The position numbers and the translations under genes are program-made. 8,772 bases of DNA from Prolixibacteraceae bacterium (GTDB lineage: Bacteria > Bacteroidota > Bacteroidia > Bacteroidales > Prolixibacteraceae). The DNA is taken from contig DPRM01000050.1 in NCBI GenBank assembly GCA_003537645.1, forward strand, positions 1 through 8,772, written 5' to 3'. This document shows, piece by piece, positions 6,622 through 8,772 of the stretch (the first letter of the stretch is position 1; each line of letters starts with the position of its first letter). The notes below the pieces were generated by a model. The model searched no databases, was not told the origin of the DNA, and saw only the letters and a program-made list of their open reading frames with translations.

Positions 6622-8261
6622 TTGTACAGATATCTCTTAATCTTCTGTGTGGCAGTCTTTTCAAAAGGTTCAGGATGAGTTTGTATCATTTGTACCTGCG
6701 AAAACTTGTTGACGTTTTGATTGATGTAGTTTTGAATTTCTTTCAGTACTTCGTTCAGCTTTTGTTCAGCCTGATTAGAGCCTTTTTCAATCAGTTCCGA
6801 GTATTTGGTTTGCAGTTCTTCCATGTTCAAATGTACCAGCGCCACCAGTCTTCCTTTTTGATGAACAACCAGTGATTCAATTACATCGGGGTAGTTGTTG
6901 ATAACCGATTCTATTTCTTCAGGATAAATATTTTCGCCGCTGGCTCCGATGATAATGTTTTTCAGCCTGCCCCGAATATATAAAAACTTGTCTTTATCGA
7001 ATTTCCCCAAATCACCGGTTTTGAACCATCCATCGGCAGTAATTACTTCGGAAGTAAGTTCTGGTTCTTTATAATAACCTTTCATCACGTTGGGCCCTTT
7101 TGCCCAAATTTCGCCTTCACCGGATTTTGGATCAGGATTATTGATTTTCAGCTCAACGCCCGTGATGGCAGTACCTGTTGACTGTAACCTCGAATCGAAG
7201 ACTTTCATTCCGGCCAAAAGTGGCGAAGTTTCTGTCAATCCATAGCCGATACTGTACGGAAATTTTGCTTCGATAAGGAATTGCTCTACTGTTTTGTCGA
7301 GTTTTGCGCCGCCAATTCCGAAGAAATTAATTTCGCCTCCAAAAGTTTGCATCAGTTTTTTACCTGCAATTTCGTGCAGTTTTTTACGTATAAACGGCAC
7401 TTTGTAGAGTTGCCTCACAGGCCATTTCTTAGTAAAAGCCGGAAGTATTCTGTTACGGAAAATCTTTTCGATAATCAGCGGAACTGCAAACATCATGGTT
7501 GGTTTCACTTCGAGTAGAGCTGGAAGTAAAATCGATGGAGTTGGCTGTTTCCCAAGATAATAAACGCAGGTTCCTTTCAGGAGTGGCATTACAAATCCCA
7601 ATGTATTTTCGTAGGTATGCGACATTGGTAAAATCGAAAGGAAGCGGTCGCGTTCGTGCACAATCCTCACGCATTGGGCATTTTCGGCGGTAAAGCAAAT
7701 ATTTTTATGGGTCAGCATTACACCTTTCGAACTTCCGGTAGTGCCCGAAGTATAAATGATTGCTGCCAGATCGTCTTCTTCAACTTTATAAGACTGGTTG
7801 CAAACAGATTCGGCATTAAAAATGATTGAATTCTGATTGTTTGTACTCAGCGAAAAATCTTCAATCCTGATGCGGTATTTTAAATTTCCGGACTGAATCT
7901 GGTCTATTTTTGCGTTCAGTTTTTCCGAGAAAAAGATGGCTTTTGCTTCCGAATGGTTCAGGATATTTTCAATTTCAGCCGGCAAGAAATCGGGTAGGAG
8001 AGGAACAGCAACTGCTCCCATAAATGTGACGGCAAAATAAGCAATTCCCCAGTTTGGCAGATTGGTACTTAAAATTGCCACTTTGTCGCCCGGCTGAATA
8101 TCCAAATCTTCCAGAAACCGCATCAATCCTGTAATCTGGCGGTTTACATCGTTGTAAGTCATTGGTTTTTCGCCCACCAGAGCCATCGCATTGTAAGTTC
8201 CAAATTTTTCAACAGTTTGCCCGAATAAAAACGGAAGAGTGAGTTTATCTGATTTTTCCAT
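6618..8261 (-). CDS. Long-chain fatty acid--CoA ligase (FadD-like, AMP-binding family)
   Basis: A member of the adenylate-forming ANL superfamily, it most likely activates fatty acids as acyl-AMP and then acyl-CoA for beta-oxidation or lipid synthesis. The motifs appear in order: the A3 phosphate-binding loop YTSGTTGSSKG at 170-180, the A5-type YGLTETSP at 340-347, A7 GWFKTGDLG at 411-419, and the hinge and A8 region from 431 to 451 (GRLKNIIIGASGENIYPEEI). The C-terminal A10-type KTATQKIKR carries the presumed catalytic lysine K540. At 547 residues it is complete and in the usual range. There is no signal peptide or transmembrane helix, although several hydrophobic stretches could support membrane association. 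Chain-length preference cannot be read, and an acyl-ACP synthetase or another acid substrate is possible. The ATG at 8261 sits behind an AT-rich leader with a promoter-like element, divergent from the TonB-dependent receptor. Confidence 0.92.
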   Translation of the reverse strand: MEKSDKLTLPFLFGQTVEKFGTYNAMALVGEKPMTYNDVNRQITGLMRFLEDLDIQPGDKVAILSTNLPNWGIAYFAVTFMGAVAVPLLPDFLPAEIENILNHSEAKAIFFSEKLNAKIDQIQSGNLKYRIRIEDFSLSTNNQNSIIFNAESVCNQSYKVEEDDLAAIIYTSGTTGSSKGVMLTHKNICFTAENAQCVRIVHERDRFLSILPMSHTYENTLGFVMPLLKGTCVYYLGKQPTPSILLPALLEVKPTMMFAVPLIIEKIFRNRILPAFTKKWPVRQLYKVPFIRKKLHEIAGKKLMQTFGGEINFFGIGGAKLDKTVEQFLIEAKFPYSIGYGLTETSPLLAGMKVFDSRLQSTGTAITGVELKINNPDPKSGEGEIWAKGPNVMKGYYKEPELTSEVITADGWFKTGDLGKFDKDKFLYIRGRLKNIIIGASGENIYPEEIESVINNYPDVIESLVVHQKGRLVALVHLNMEELQTKYSELIEKGSNQAEQKLNEVLKEIQNYINQNVNKFSQVQMIQTHPEPFEKTATQKIKRYLYN

Positions 8262-8271
8262 GATTTCAAAA

Positions 8272-8285
8272 ATTTGAATTCAAAT
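8272..8285. promoter_or_regulatory. 14-bp perfect palindrome in the divergent spacer, possible operator
   Basis: ATTTGAATTCAAAT is a perfect palindrome 11 nt upstream of the acyl-CoA ligase start codon. It overlaps the candidate -7 element of that gene (8281-8288). Its position between two divergent genes fits a binding site for a dimeric repressor. Because it is AT-rich, chance occurrence is not negligible, so the operator role is inference. Confidence 0.35.
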
Positions 8286-8288
8286 GTA
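8281..8288 (-). promoter_or_regulatory. Candidate Bacteroidota -7 promoter element for the acyl-CoA ligase
   Basis: On the minus strand this reads TACATTTG, an exact match to TAnnTTTG. It lies 19 nt upstream of the ligase ATG, so the leader would be only about 15 nt. No TTTG is found at the expected 19-21 nt further upstream, which limits confidence. Confidence 0.4.
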
Positions 8289-8309
8289 CAAATCACGTTC
8301 GAATAAAAC

Positions 8310-8317
8310 TATTTTAG
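8310..8317 (+). promoter_or_regulatory. Weak -7-like element for the TonB-dependent receptor
   Basis: TATTTTAG matches TAnnTTTG with one mismatch and lies 21 nt before the receptor start codon. No good -33 TTTG is present at the right distance. It is the best candidate in the 77-bp spacer on this strand, but it is weak. Confidence 0.22.
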
Positions 8318-8338
8318 CAAAATATTCAATGTATCAAT

Positions 8339-8772
8339 ATGTGTCTCCGGCTTATTATAATTGCAATTCTATTGAGTGTGTTCTCCGGGGCATTTTCGCA
8401 GAAGAATTATACACTAAGCGGAACGATCACAGATGCCGAAAGTGGGGAAGATCTCGCCGGAGCTTTGTTGTCGGTTAAAAATACGAGCTATAATACTATT
8501 TCCAATCCTTACGGTTTTTATTCCATTACTCTTCCTGAAGGTATTTATGATATTGAAATTCAGTTTGTTGGATACGAAAATCAACTTTCAAGGTTAAATC
8601 TGCATTCAGGTCAGGTAATCAATTTCAGGATGAATGCGGTTAGTTTTAACCTTGACGATATTGAGGTAAGTGGCCAGCGGGCCGACCATAATATTACCTC
8701 GCTGGGAATGGGAAGCGTAAAGATTAGTCCAAAGCAGATCGAAAGCATCCCGGTTTTGTTTGGCGAACGCGA
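8339..8772 (+). CDS. TonB-dependent outer-membrane receptor, N-terminal part (runs off the window)
   Basis: The first 144 codons are present and the frame is open to the window end. Residues 1-20 form a signal peptide (MCLR, then a hydrophobic core, cleavage likely after AFS and before QKN). Residues about 24-100 are a carboxypeptidase-regulatory-like beta-sandwich domain, with LSGTITDAESGEDLAGA, NPYGFYSITLPEG and IQFVGYE. A TonB-box-like LDDIEVSG lies at 105-112. The start of the plug domain follows (GSVKISPKQIESIPVLFGER). This order is typical of Bacteroidota TonB-dependent receptors that import large or scarce substrates through the outer membrane. The plug start resembles non-SusC receptors, but subfamily and substrate cannot be assigned from this fragment. 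ATG at 8339 is chosen because it gives a clean signal peptide. The gene is divergent from the acyl-CoA ligase, 77 nt away. Confidence 0.9.
   Translation, partial: MCLRLIIIAILLSVFSGAFSQKNYTLSGTITDAESGEDLAGALLSVKNTSYNTISNPYGFYSITLPEGIYDIEIQFVGYENQLSRLNLHSGQVINFRMNAVSFNLDDIEVSGQRADHNITSLGMGSVKISPKQIESIPVLFGER

Noticed and set aside
8284..8478. A 64-codon plus-strand open frame at the right end
   Set aside because: It lies in a different frame from the TonB-dependent receptor that starts at 8339. The receptor frame has a signal peptide and a recognisable domain, while this one has neither.
1..8772. CRISPR array, tRNA/rRNA, insertion sequence, prophage or defence system
   Set aside because: I saw no regularly spaced repeats, no tRNA-like cloverleaf, no transposase or integrase, and no defence-type domains. 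All major frames are housekeeping, transport or lipid genes with similar base composition.

Overview
The window reads as a chromosomal stretch from a member of the Bacteroidota, probably the Bacteroidales/Marinilabiliales side. Three things point there. Candidate promoters match the phylum's -7 element TAnnTTTG, upstream of ffh and of the acyl-CoA ligase. Start codons lack clear Shine-Dalgarno sequences and sit behind AT-rich leaders. The right edge opens a TonB-dependent receptor with a carboxypeptidase-regulatory-like N-terminal domain, a hallmark outer-membrane architecture of this phylum. FolD also carries a Ser-Ala-Thr-Pro variant that I recall from Bacteroides-type enzymes. Genus cannot be set from the sequence alone.

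Layout. Positions 1-82 hold two inverted repeats, one of them a likely terminator for a small minus-strand gene (83-313) encoding a 76-residue four-cysteine protein of unknown function. A 160-bp spacer with a good promoter candidate for ffh follows. The plus-strand unit ffh (SRP GTPase), folD (one-carbon metabolism) and a class I iron-sulfur fumarase runs from 474 to 4327 with gaps of 20 and 27 nt. It is closed by a strong hairpin at 4359-4389.

A second plus-strand unit follows. It has a full-length ABC exporter half-transporter (4473-6248) and, one nucleotide downstream, an uncharacterised 123-residue helical protein (6250-6621). That gene overlaps by 4 nt, tail to tail, with a minus-strand FadD-like long-chain acyl-CoA ligase (6618-8261). 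The ligase diverges from the TonB-dependent receptor, which starts at 8339 and runs off the right edge. The 77-bp divergent spacer carries a 14-bp perfect palindrome and promoter-like elements.

How the genes work together. The first unit is housekeeping: membrane protein targeting, folate one-carbon units and a TCA or reductive-branch enzyme. The right half is envelope and lipid oriented (ABC exporter, acyl activation, outer-membrane receptor), but any functional link among those genes is inference from adjacency. I found no RNA gene, mobile element, CRISPR array or defence cassette, and nothing that supports a novel multi-gene system. The items most worth a second look are the small cysteine protein, the 123-residue ABC-linked protein, the 4-nt convergent overlap and the palindrome in the divergent spacer.
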